64,000 nt of DNA. It comes from Rhodomicrobium lacus (GTDB taxonomy: Bacteria > Pseudomonadota > Alphaproteobacteria > Rhizobiales > Rhodomicrobiaceae). The DNA is taken from positions 1,657,750 to 1,721,749 of the forward strand of contig NZ_RZNF01000012.1 in the NCBI RefSeq assembly GCF_003992725.1. The letters are read 5' to 3'. Position 1 is the stretch's first letter, and each line of letters begins with the position of its first letter. The notes under the pieces were generated by a model, which did no database searches, was not told the DNA's origin, and worked only from the letters and a program-made list of their open reading frames with translations. Shown here piece after piece: positions 19,193 to 26,902 of this stretch. The position numbers and the translations under genes are program-made.

Positions 19193-19802
19193 CATCGAGA
19201 TTGGCGGGCTTGCCCGCCTTTCCTCCGTGGATTGGCCGGGGCAGCTTGCGGCGACCGTTTTCTGTCAGGGCTGCCCCTGGGCCTGCCGCTATTGCCACAA
19301 CGCCTCGCTGATGCGGGCGGGCAGTGGCGCGGGGCCGTCATGGGCCGAAGTGCGCGCGTTGCTCGAAACGCGGCGCGGACTGCTCGATGCCGTGGTGTTT
19401 TCCGGCGGCGAGCCGACCTTGCAGACACATCTGCCGGAGGCGATGGCGGAGGTGCGCGCCATGGGCTTCAAGGTCGGCCTCCATAGCGCGGGGCCTTATC
19501 CGGCGCGGCTCGCGGCCGTTTTGCCGCTTGTCGACTGGGTCGGCTTCGACGTGAAAGCGCCGTTTGCGAAGTATGAGCGTGTCACGGGCATCCCCGGCAG
19601 CGGCGAGCGCGCGGCGGAAAGCTTGCGGCTGCTGGTGGCGAGCGGCGCCGCGTTCGAGACGCGGACCACGGTTCACCCCGCGCTGCTTGATGAAGCGGCG
19701 GTCGCGCGGATCGCCGCCGAACTGGCCGCGCTCGGCATCGCGAACAATCGCATCCAGCCATTTCGGGCGCATGGATGTACAGACGCCGCGCTTGCTGCCT
19801 AG
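19182..19802 (+). CDS. nrdG: Anaerobic ribonucleotide reductase activase NrdG
   Basis: A radical SAM activase of 206 residues that makes the glycyl radical. The cluster motif CPWACRYCHN (CxxxCxxC) is near residue 28, preceded by WPGQLAATVFCQG; SGGEP, the SAM-binding glycine-rich motif, is near residue 70. The opening IEIGGLARLSSVDWPG is typical of the longer NrdG type with only one cluster visible. The start at ATG 19182 overlaps the radical-domain gene by 11 bases. The three genes nrdD, radical domain and nrdG form one riboswitch-controlled operon. Confidence 0.93.
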   Translation: MQDSIEIGGLARLSSVDWPGQLAATVFCQGCPWACRYCHNASLMRAGSGAGPSWAEVRALLETRRGLLDAVVFSGGEPTLQTHLPEAMAEVRAMGFKVGLHSAGPYPARLAAVLPLVDWVGFDVKAPFAKYERVTGIPGSGERAAESLRLLVASGAAFETRTTVHPALLDEAAVARIAAELAALGIANNRIQPFRAHGCTDAALAA

Positions 19803-19810
19803 AGCCGGAT

Positions 19811-19837
19811 CCGATCAGGTTCACTCAACCTGATCGG
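19811..19837 (+). terminator. Stem-loop after nrdG
   Basis: Arms CCGATCAGGTT (19811-19821) and AACCTGATCGG (19827-19837) form a perfect 11-bp stem with loop CACTC, nine bases past the nrdG stop. No uridine run follows, so it may be a factor-dependent end or a dispersed palindromic repeat. Confidence 0.5.
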
Positions 19838-19973
19838 TAAATCCGTCTCTACGCGATAAAGAGAACAAGCGCGGCGTCCATCGCGTGCCGACGGCCTTGC
19901 GCCGCCTGCCCGTGGCTCGACGGCACGCGATTAAGGGTAGGCGAGAAGCGAGCGCGCGCGGCGAAGGGCACTC

Positions 19974-20168
19974 CTATCGAAACAGGTCCGCCGCTTTTCC
20001 GATCCGGCGCGAACCGTCGCCGAACTCGCAGGAGCCAAACTCAGGCCAGTCGGGATCGCTGCCGCGAGGGCTGGCGGAGAGTGCGAAGCCTTCGGGCCGG
20101 TCCGGCCATCGCGGCGTCTCGCTCGTCGATACGGGGGGCGTATCCGATGCCTTGACGATGAGTCGCAT
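19974..20168 (-). CDS. Small hypothetical protein divergent from the XRE regulator
   Basis: A 64-residue candidate starting MRLIVKASDTPPVSTSETPR, rich in Pro and Ser, with no recognisable domain. Its codons have high GC at third positions, and AAGGAA lies eight bases before the ATG. The start codon overlaps a TTTGCGAA-type site at 20168-20187, so it could be controlled by the regulator transcribed the other way. No function is proposed, and the gene itself is not certain. Confidence 0.4.
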   Translation of the reverse strand: MRLIVKASDTPPVSTSETPRWPDRPEGFALSASPRGSDPDWPEFGSCEFGDGSRRIGKAADLFR

Positions 20169-20187
20169 TTGCGAAATTCCTTGCGGT
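20168..20187. promoter_or_regulatory. TTTGCGAA-N4-CTTGCGGT site
   Basis: Two half-sites at 20168-20175 and 20180-20187, with the 8-4-8 layout described for PccR sites (TTTGCAAA, four bases, TTTGCAAA). It lies in the divergent region ahead of the XRE-type regulator. Confidence 0.5.
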
Positions 20188-20238
20188 CTGTGTTGGATCA
20201 CACAATATTCGCCGAAAAAATTTCGAGATAGGGTTGAA

Positions 20239-20287
20239 TTTGCGGGGTTTTGCGAAGGACGCCCTCCCGTTTTGCAAATATTGCGAA
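20239..20287. promoter_or_regulatory. Four TTTGCRAA-like half-sites in front of the XRE regulator start
   Basis: Half-sites are TTTGCGGG 20239-20246, TTTGCGAA 20249-20256, TTTGCAAA 20271-20278 and ATTGCGAA 20280-20287. The last pair ends 12 bases before the ATG at 20300, a position that would allow autorepression. The pair 20271/20280 has the same nine-base period as the pair 16413/16422 in front of the prp operon. Confidence 0.55.
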
Positions 20288-20299
20288 TGGAATAGGAGC

Positions 20300-21730
20300 A
20301 TGAAGAAGGTCTTCGTCGGTGTGAAGCTGAAGCGGCTGCGAGAGGAACGCGGGCTGACCCAGATTGCCTTCGCGGAAGCGATTGGTCTGTCGCCGAGCTA
20401 TCTGAACCAACTTGAAAAGAACCAGCGCCCGTTGACCGTGCCTGTTCTGCTTCGCATCAATGCGGCCTTTGGCATCGACATGCAGTTGCTGTCAGACGGA
20501 GACGAGGCGCGTCTCGTCTCCGATCTGAGGGAGGTTTTCTCCGATCCAGCCAGCGGTGAGAGCGTCAGCCTTGCCGAAATACGGGAAATCGCCGCTTCGA
20601 TGCCAGCGGCGGGGCGTGCGATCCTGGCGTTGCATCGTCGCCTCCGCCACGCGACGGAGCGCGCCGAGGCCATGGCTCACGAACTCGGCCTCGGCGCGGC
20701 GGGCGTGGCCACCGTGGCTCCAATGCCGTTCGAGCAGGTGCGCGACTTCTTTTACCGCCATCACAACTACTTCGCGGAACTGGACGAAGCGGCAGAGCGG
20801 CTTTTCGCCGATGCTGGCCTCGCCGAAGGCGACACGATCGACGGGATTGCGCGCTGGCTTGAGACGCGGCACGGAGTTCGGGTGAGTTTCGTCAAGCAGG
20901 ATCGCGCCGGAACCTCGACCGCCAATCGCACCTACCATCTCAAAGAGCGCGTGCTTCACATTGCGGCGCGGCTCGATCAGGGCCAGCGCGCTTTCCAGAT
21001 GGCGACACAGCTTGCCTTTCTCGAAATGGAGGAGCCGCTGAACCGGCTCGCCAAGGAAGCAGCGGCTGCCTCGCCAGCCACGCACGCGCTTGCGCGCATC
21101 GGCCTCGCCAACTATTTCGCGGGTGCGCTTGTCATGCCCTATGGCGCGTTCCTCGCGGCGGCCGAGGCGGCACGCTACGACATCGACCTTTTGGCGCAGC
21201 GCTTCGGCGTGGGCTTCGAGACGATCAGTCACCGGCTCAGCACACTGCAGCGTCCGCGCTCGGCTGGCGTGCCGTTCTTCTTTATTCGTGTCGACCGAGC
21301 CGGCAACATCTCGAAGCGGCAATCGGCGACCGATTTCCATTTCTCGCGCGTTGGCGGCGCGTGCCCGCTCTGGAACGTCTATGAAGCCTTTGCCCAGCCG
21401 GGCCGCACCCTGACGCAGGTGGCGCAAATGCCGGACGGGCGCACCTACCTCTGGATTGCACGCTCGACCAGCCAGACCGTTGGCGGGTTCGGGGATCCGG
21501 GCAAGACTTTCGCCATCGGGCTCGGTTGCGACATCCGCCATGCGTCGCGGCTCGTCTATTCCAAGGGGCTCGACCTCGACGATCCCGCAGCGGCCACGCC
21601 CATCGGCGCGGGCTGCAAGGTGTGCGAGCGCCCGGCGTGTCCTCAGCGCGCCTTCCCGATGATTGGCCGCCCGCTCATGGTCGACGAAAATCGGAGCACG
21701 GTTCTGCCCTACGCTGGCGCGCCTGCATAA
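20300..21730 (+). CDS. XRE-family short-chain fatty acyl transcriptional regulator (PccR/RamB type)
   Basis: A 476-residue regulator. Residues 5-60 are an XRE helix-turn-helix (LKRLREERGLTQIAFAEAIG followed by LSPSYLNQLEKNQRPL). A central ImmA/IrrE-like domain with degenerate metal site follows (LAFLEMEEPLNRLAKEA..., NYFAGALVMPYGAFLAAAEA). The C-terminal domain contains CxVCxRPxCPQR-like cysteines (GCKVCERPACPQRAFP), probably a metal or Fe-S site. This architecture is that of RamB, PrpR and PccR, which sense acyl-CoA and control propionate and acetate genes. The ATG at 20300 follows AATAGGAG; the open frame extends to 20234 but crosses the operator sites. It probably controls the prp operon 4 kb away. 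Confidence 0.88.
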   Translation: MKKVFVGVKLKRLREERGLTQIAFAEAIGLSPSYLNQLEKNQRPLTVPVLLRINAAFGIDMQLLSDGDEARLVSDLREVFSDPASGESVSLAEIREIAASMPAAGRAILALHRRLRHATERAEAMAHELGLGAAGVATVAPMPFEQVRDFFYRHHNYFAELDEAAERLFADAGLAEGDTIDGIARWLETRHGVRVSFVKQDRAGTSTANRTYHLKERVLHIAARLDQGQRAFQMATQLAFLEMEEPLNRLAKEAAAASPATHALARIGLANYFAGALVMPYGAFLAAAEAARYDIDLLAQRFGVGFETISHRLSTLQRPRSAGVPFFFIRVDRAGNISKRQSATDFHFSRVGGACPLWNVYEAFAQPGRTLTQVAQMPDGRTYLWIARSTSQTVGGFGDPGKTFAIGLGCDIRHASRLVYSKGLDLDDPAAATPIGAGCKVCERPACPQRAFPMIGRPLMVDENRSTVLPYAGAPA

Positions 21731-21944
21731 GGCGAAGTCGCCGTGGTCGACGCGAAGCTCGAACGCAATGAGCACCTTCCGCTATCGGTTCAACCGGCGG
21801 TTTCCGTCGAACCGTTTGATAGTCCGCAATCGACCCGACACGGTTTCCTCGATCCTATCGGGAATGACGGAGGCGAGTGCTCGGCAGGTCGCGCCTCACT
21901 CGGTTTCTTCGCGAACGAGGGGCAATTCCGGCGCGATCGCTCCG

Positions 21945-22592
21945 CTACTGTTGGTTCGGCTTCTGCCGGGACTGTGCCACTGGCGCCTTCTTTGGGGGAG
22001 CCTTCTGCGTAACCTTCGTAACAAAGGGTTTTGCCTTGGGCCCTGCCGCGCAATCCGCCGTGCCGAAGACCTGCACCATGCGGAAAACCACGCGGTCGCC
22101 CAGCCGCCATGCCGCGACGCCTACGCCTATGTTCTTGCCCTTGCCGAGCAGGTTGGCATTGTGGCCCGGCGATTTCTTCCAGTCGTCCATCGCCTTTTTC
22201 GACGCCTCGGCTTCCGTCATCGGATTCGGCCTGCGCCAGCCGCCCCACATGTTTTCAGCAACGAAGCAATAGTTGTAGCCCGTCGCGCGAACGCGGATGG
22301 CGGGCGACTTGCCGTCAGCGGTGTGGCCGACGCCCTCTGTCTGCGCGAGATAGCGGGCATAAGCGGTCGCGGCGGCCTCAAGCTGCGGGTGGTTTGAAAC
22401 CGGCGGCAGGCCCTTCGCGGCACGCCACGCATTGGTTTCGGCGATCACGACGCGGCTCACGAATGCCCTGTCGAGCGGGTAATCCTGTGCGCGGGCCGCT
22501 GACAAGCCGCTCACAGTCATCGCTGCGAGAGCGACGAGAAATAGTCTCGACGACATGGATGTTCGCTCGCTTCCCCGTTTTGCGGCTTTCAT
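21945..22592 (-). CDS. Secreted CAP-domain (SCP/PR1-like) protein
   Basis: A 215-residue exported protein. A signal peptide lies at about residues 13-35 (MSSRLFLVALAAMTVSGLSA...). The CAP domain follows: ETNAWRAAKGLPPVSNHPQL, GYNYCFVAENMWGGW, and DDWKKSPGHNANLLGKGKNI, the last holding the conserved histidine of the CAP cavity. The C-terminal 30 residues are Lys/Pro/Gln-rich. A start at 22556 would give a shorter leader and is equally plausible. It lies alone, convergent with the XRE regulator. Role unknown; bacterial CAP proteins are often envelope or lipid binding. Confidence 0.82.
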   Translation of the reverse strand: MKAAKRGSERTSMSSRLFLVALAAMTVSGLSAARAQDYPLDRAFVSRVVIAETNAWRAAKGLPPVSNHPQLEAAATAYARYLAQTEGVGHTADGKSPAIRVRATGYNYCFVAENMWGGWRRPNPMTEAEASKKAMDDWKKSPGHNANLLGKGKNIGVGVAAWRLGDRVVFRMVQVFGTADCAAGPKAKPFVTKVTQKAPPKKAPVAQSRQKPNQQ

Positions 22593-22896
22593 CGCTCCCG
22601 GCCGTTGAGAAGCCGGGCAATGCGCCTGCAGGCAATGCCGCTGCGCGCCACATCTCTAGCGCGAGTCGCATGTCGTGCAAACGCGGAGGCGCCCGAAAGC
22701 TGTTCAAGCGAGATTGCGGCATCACGATGAACAACGAAGAAGGCGCCCTCTGGATCAGCCCGCGTCAACTGCGGGCCGCAGACAAGCCGACCGAACCTGA
22801 AACGAGCACGTCGGGCGGCGGCCGATTTACGGCACGCCGCTGTGATCGGCCACCCGAAGCGTCGGGCGTGGCGCAGGCGCGCCGCGCGGCTCCACC
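22593..22896. other. Intergenic region between the CAP gene and tatC
   Basis: About 300 bases with no convincing gene, clear hairpin or repeat on either strand. Confidence 0.4.
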
Positions 22897-23715
22897 CTAT
22901 TCGTCGCCGACCTCGGCTTCCATGCGCTTTTTCTCCTCGGCTGCGCGCTGGCGCTCAACGAGACGCACCGAGATGATGGAAAGCTCATAGAGAAGCAGCG
23001 TCGGGATGGCGAGACCAACCTGGCTCATCACATCCGGCGGCGTCAGCACGGCGGCGACCGCGAAGATCGCAACGACCGCATAACGCCATTGCTTGCGCAG
23101 CCACCCTGAAGTGACGAGCCCGGCGCGCGCGAGAAGGGTAAGGATCACCGGGAGCTGGAAGCACAGGCCGAAGGCGAGAATGAGCGATGTAATCAGATGC
23201 AGATATTCGCTCACGCGGGCCGTGAGCTGGATGTGAACCTGCTGGTCGGATCCCGTCTGCTGCATGGACAGGAAGAACGTCATCGCGAGTGGCATCACGA
23301 TGAAGAAAACGAGCGCCCCGCCAAGCAAAAAGAGGATCGGCGTCGCAATGAGATAGGGCAGGAACGCCCGGCGTTCGTTTTTGTAGAGACCCGGAGCCAC
23401 GAACATATAGAGCTGCGAGGCGATCACCGGGAAGGCAAGTACGATGGCGCCGAAGAAGGCAACGCGCACCTGCGTGAAGAAGAACTCCTGCGGCGCGGTA
23501 TAGATCATGTCGATCTGCGTCTCGCCGCCGACCGCGAGGCGGTACGGGATGAGCAGGAAATTATAGATATGTTGCGCGAACGCATAACAGAAGAAGAAGA
23601 GGATGACGACCGCGACGACGCAATAGATCAGCCGACGCCTAAGCTCGATCAGATGATCGAGAAGCGGCGCCTTCGACTGGTCGAGTTCGTCCTGTTCGGG
23701 TTGGGCCACGGCCAT
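22897..23715 (-). CDS. tatC: Sec-independent translocase subunit TatC
   Basis: The twin-arginine signal receptor of the Tat system, 272 residues with six transmembrane segments. Family signatures are HLIELRRRLIYC near residue 21, the phenylalanine-rich first segment, the SFFLSM-like periplasmic part (MTFFLSMQQTG), and GLCFQLPVILTLLARAGLV in the second half. It follows tatB by 10 bases. A Tat substrate candidate in this window is the CpdB-like protein at 50486-52390, whose leader has a twin arginine. Confidence 0.97.
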   Translation of the reverse strand: MAVAQPEQDELDQSKAPLLDHLIELRRRLIYCVVAVVILFFFCYAFAQHIYNFLLIPYRLAVGGETQIDMIYTAPQEFFFTQVRVAFFGAIVLAFPVIASQLYMFVAPGLYKNERRAFLPYLIATPILFLLGGALVFFIVMPLAMTFFLSMQQTGSDQQVHIQLTARVSEYLHLITSLILAFGLCFQLPVILTLLARAGLVTSGWLRKQWRYAVVAIFAVAAVLTPPDVMSQVGLAIPTLLLYELSIISVRLVERQRAAEEKKRMEAEVGDE

Positions 23716-23725
23716 ATGGAAACGC

Positions 23726-24355
23726 TCACGCGGCTGGAGCTATGCGGTCTTTGGCGGGATCGCTCGCGGCGGCTTGCGGCTCCAAAGGCTTTGCGGGGAT
23801 GGCTTGACTTGAGGGCGCGGCCAAATCGGCGCTTTTTCTTTCGGCATCGACAGCCGTCTTTACAGTTTCGGCAACGGGAACGGTCACGTTCACGGCGTTG
23901 TCGATCCGGGGCGGAGTCGGCGGAACTGCGGCCGTTTCGGTCTGCGAGGGCGGGGCAACGGCTGCGGTGACGACGGATGTTGCGGGCGGAGCGGCCGAGA
24001 CGTCACTTGCGCTTGTCGCCTTCGCTGCGTCGGAAGCGAGCGGCACAACCGCCTGCGCCTGTTCCGGCGTTGGCGCGGATTTCGAATAGTCGTGGTCGAT
24101 GGCGCGCCTGATGCTGTCCTTCAACTGCCCGGCGGGATTGAGATCGCGGAAATCCTGAAGATTCTTCTGAAGATCCTGATATCCGCCTTCGCGCATGGAG
24201 TCGTCGAACTGGCGGCGGAAGTCGTCCGCGTGGTTGCGTATCTTCCGCACGAAGCGGCCGAGCGTATGCAGCATTCCCGGCAGTTCCTTCGGGCCGATGA
24301 AAATCAGCGCGACGACCGCTATCACGAGAAGCTCAGACCACGCGATATCGAACAT
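23726..24355 (-). CDS. tatB: Sec-independent translocase subunit TatB
   Basis: A 209-residue TatB with a single N-terminal membrane helix (MFDIAWSELLVIAVVALIFI), the conserved GPKELP hinge and a long amphipathic helix to about residue 75. The remaining 130 residues are Ala/Pro/Thr-rich and low complexity, a common alphaproteobacterial extension. It lies between tatA (39 bases upstream) and tatC (10 bases downstream) and should form the TatBC receptor complex. Confidence 0.95.
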   Translation of the reverse strand: MFDIAWSELLVIAVVALIFIGPKELPGMLHTLGRFVRKIRNHADDFRRQFDDSMREGGYQDLQKNLQDFRDLNPAGQLKDSIRRAIDHDYSKSAPTPEQAQAVVPLASDAAKATSASDVSAAPPATSVVTAAVAPPSQTETAAVPPTPPRIDNAVNVTVPVAETVKTAVDAERKSADLAAPSSQAIPAKPLEPQAAASDPAKDRIAPAA

Positions 24356-24394
24356 TCTGCCCCTTTGCCCTCAAAGCGCAAACAAATCGATTGC

Positions 24395-24685
24395 TCAAGC
24401 CTTCGTTTCGGAGCCTACCGGAGCCTTCACCTCAGCGCGCGGAGCCTCATGCTCGATGGGCTTCGGGGCGGCTGGCGCCGTGGGGGCTGCCGTACTCTGC
24501 GCGGCGGCCGGAGGCGTTGCAGTCTCGTCTTCGGACATGCCCTTCTTGAAGCTCTTGATGCCTTTTGCGACGTCGCCCATCAGCTCCGAGATCTTGCCTC
24601 TGCCGAACAGAAGCACGACGAGCAACAGAACAATGAGGAGCTGCGGCAGACTCCACGTCGCTCCGAACATGAGATCCTGATGCAT
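24395..24685 (-). CDS. tatA: Sec-independent translocase subunit TatA
   Basis: A 96-residue pore-forming Tat subunit: one N-terminal helix ([16 protein letters not shown]), then [12 protein letters not shown] and a Lys-rich amphipathic helix ([13 protein letters not shown]), with a Pro/Ala tail. AAGGAG lies seven bases before the ATG at 24685. First gene of tatABC. Confidence 0.96.
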   Translation of the reverse strand: MHQDLMFGATWSLPQLLIVLLLVVLLFGRGKISELMGDVAKGIKSFKKGMSEDETATPPAAAQSTAAPTAPAAPKPIEHEAPRAEVKAPVGSETKA

Positions 24686-25006
24686 CTGGATTTACTCCTT
24701 CGTCTCGCCGACTTCCGGCGGCACGCGCGATGTTGGGGAAATTCCCCCTGAACGTGGCCGCATGAGCGCGGCATGTCAAGCGCGCTCATCCTATCAATGC
24801 GTAGCAGAAAAAGCGAACACGTACCGCCGCCCGCACGACCAAGTCCTTCGTGGAGCAGGAAGCGGTGGGTCTTGAAAAGGCGTTCTCTGCGTGAAAGAGA
24901 ACGCGAACAGCAAATCTCTTTTCGACGCTCTATGCGGAATGGGCTGCGGGGGCGAAGTCTTAAAACCGCAGCGCGCGAAACGGACGCCTCACCCAACGCG
25001 ACACTC
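24686..25006. other. Intergenic region between scpB and tatA
   Basis: About 320 bases without a convincing gene. In many alphaproteobacteria scpB and tatA are nearly adjacent, so the gap may hold a tat promoter, but I see no clear hexamers. Confidence 0.4.
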
Positions 25007-25798
25007 TCAGCCCGCCGATGCGACGAGCACGGGATGCTGCTTGTCGGCTTCCGGCTCTTCCTCGATGGGAGCATCGTCCTCGGTGTGCACGCCCGATGGC
25101 TCATCCTCCAACGGCTCTTCATCGTCGCGAAGGGCCATGCTGTCGTCCGGTTCCGGCACAGAGAAGCCGGGCGGAAGATTGCTGTCGAGGAGGCCGGCGC
25201 CCTTGAGTTCGGCGAGCCCCGGCAGATCGCGGATGGAATCGAAGCCGAAATGATCGAGAAAAGCTTCGGTCGTGCCATAGGTAACCGGGCGGCCCGGTGC
25301 GCGACGGCGTCCGCGCAGACGCACCCAGCCGATTTCAAGCAGCACGTCGAGCGAGCCCTTGGATGTCGAGACGCCGCGAATTTCCTCGATCTCGGCGCGG
25401 GTTACCGGCTGGTGATAGGCGATGATGGCAAGCGTTTCGAGCGCGGCCTTGGATAGCTTGCGTTGCTCGATGGAATAATGCTCAAGCAGGAACGAGAGGT
25501 CTTCCGCGGTACGGAACGCCCATTTGCCCGCCACACGCACGAGATTCACGCCGCGACCGGCATAGAGCTGCTGAAGCTCTTCCAGAAGCTGGCGCACGTC
25601 GTCTTTCGCGCCGAGATGCTTTGCAAGCGAGGTTTCGTCCAGGGGTTCGGCGGCGGCGAAAAGGAGCGCTTCGAGGATGCGCAGCTTCTCCCGGCGGTCA
25701 GCCGAGGGGAGGCGTGTCACATTGGAAGGCAGCGGCAAAATCGGCACGCGACCGTTGTCAATCCCGCCATTATTTCCCTTGCCGTCTCTTCCTGCCAT
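25007..25798 (-). CDS. scpB: Segregation and condensation protein ScpB
   Basis: Winged-helix kleisin partner of the SMC-ScpAB chromosome condensation complex. The 263 residues include LRILEALLFAAAEPLDETSL near residue 40, LSKAALETLAIIAYHQPVTR and AEIEEIRGVSTSKGSLDVLL, and GRPVTYGTTEAFLDHFGFDS, all ScpB signatures. The last 60 residues are acidic and low complexity. In related genomes scpA lies directly upstream; here the upstream 300 bases are empty and scpA is not in the window. Confidence 0.95.
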   Translation of the reverse strand: MAGRDGKGNNGGIDNGRVPILPLPSNVTRLPSADRREKLRILEALLFAAAEPLDETSLAKHLGAKDDVRQLLEELQQLYAGRGVNLVRVAGKWAFRTAEDLSFLLEHYSIEQRKLSKAALETLAIIAYHQPVTRAEIEEIRGVSTSKGSLDVLLEIGWVRLRGRRRAPGRPVTYGTTEAFLDHFGFDSIRDLPGLAELKGAGLLDSNLPPGFSVPEPDDSMALRDDEEPLEDEPSGVHTEDDAPIEEEPEADKQHPVLVASAG

Positions 25799-26135
25799 GG
25801 AAACCTTCCATTATCCCCAGCTTCTCAGACAGCTCGTGAAGCGAATTGAAATTCCGGATCCCGGCTGCTTCGAGTTTGCACTCGAATGTCGAAATTCGGA
25901 AACTTCACTATAATCAGAGAGTTGTCGTGGTCCTTGTGGGTCCGAAATTTGCCCGCGAGGGTGCTGCAAGGGATGCAAACGTCTGAATCCAGCGTCTAGT
26001 TCGCCTGATTTGGGGGAAACGCGCAAGTGTCGCATTTCGCTCCCTTGAGCGGCGGCGTCGCGCGGCTGCGATCACAATTATTAACTTCGGTCAATTCGAG
26101 GGAGGGCGGTAAGTTTCTCTTAGATGGAAGGCGCT
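25799..26135. other. Empty region upstream of scpB
   Basis: No gene supported on either strand. An AT-richer stretch at about 26070-26110 may hold a promoter. This is where scpA would be expected in conserved gene order. Confidence 0.4.
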
Positions 26136-26510
26136 ATGACTGAAAGAAAGTCGAAGATAATGCCTTGCATCCCAGCAATAAACCCGCCAACGGCACGCAT
26201 CATGATCCGCTTCAATGCCTGGCCCATCGTCAGTCTCTTCCTCGCCGGCATCGTCCTTTCGGGCTGTCTTTTTCTTTTCGCGCTCCATGCTGGAGGTATC
26301 GACGGCATCGGCTTGACGACAGCGATGGCCAGACAGCACGCGCAGATCGAGACCGGCATAAGCGAAGGCGGGAGTGCGCCCGTTGCAGCCCTCAGCGAAA
26401 ATGTGCGCGGGGACTTCCAGACTTTTACGTCAGGTGCCCGCGAGGCGCCGCGCCCGGTTTTGCTCGCGCTTCCCGGTGAACCGGCACTCGAAGCTGTAAG
26501 CGCCGAATAA
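26136..26510 (+). CDS. Hypothetical small membrane protein
   Basis: A 124-residue candidate starting MTERKSKIMPCIPAINPPTA. One hydrophobic segment (WPIVSLFLAGIVLSGCLFLF) lies near residues 30-50 and includes an LSGC sequence that resembles a lipobox but sits in the middle of the helix. The rest is Ala/Glu-rich and unremarkable. GGAAGG lies upstream of the ATG. An opposite-strand frame overlaps it, and I cannot tell which, if either, is expressed. Confidence 0.35.
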   Translation: MTERKSKIMPCIPAINPPTARIMIRFNAWPIVSLFLAGIVLSGCLFLFALHAGGIDGIGLTTAMARQHAQIETGISEGGSAPVAALSENVRGDFQTFTSGAREAPRPVLLALPGEPALEAVSAE

Positions 26511-26666
26511 AGGCGGCGAAGGGCTCATCGCACTCTCACCGGCAAACGGCACCCCATGACCGCCGTCACTCGCGGTCGAGATCTGCTATTGACCGCGTGC
26601 GCCCATGCACCTATGGTCCTCAAGCGCGCGCGGACGTTTTCCGCACGGCGCTTTTTGTCCTAAAGT

Positions 26667-26742
26667 GAGCCCATAGCTCAGCCGGTAGAGCATCTGACTT
26701 TTAATCAGAGGGTCGATGGTTCGAATCCATCTGGGCTCACCA
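26667..26742 (+). tRNA. tRNA-Lys (anticodon TTT)
   Basis: A 76-base tRNA with encoded CCA. The acceptor arms GAGCCCA and TGGGCTC pair over seven bases. The anticodon arm CTGAC-TTTTAA-GTCAG-like stem (CTGACTTTTAATCAG) shows anticodon TTT. The T arm contains GGTTCGAATCC. It is the integration site of the element that follows; the element restores the tRNA 3' half, so the gene is intact. Confidence 0.97.
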
Positions 26743-26752
26743 ACAAAATCAA
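26697..26752 (+). repeat. attL: 56-bp repeat within the tRNA-Lys 3' half
   Basis: Starts in the anticodon arm (ACTTTTAATCAGAGGG) and runs past CCA to AACAAAATCAA. A perfect second copy lies at 50043-50098. The bases on both sides differ between the two copies, which sets the limits of the repeat. Confidence 0.95.
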
Positions 26753-26902
26753 ATACATAGGTTCTGCGAACGGAACCTGCGCGAATGAAACGGCGAATGA
26801 AACGATCAGATTCGCCCTCAAAGAACGGCCGATCAAGCCGCCTCGCGCTTGCCTTCCGACAACGGAAAAGATGCGTTCGCGCTCATTCGAGCGAGGCCGA
26901 CG

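Noticed and set aside
19885..20295. Plus-strand 136-codon frame before the XRE regulator
   Set aside because: It runs through the operator repeats and its product has no pattern; the minus-strand small gene fits codon use better.
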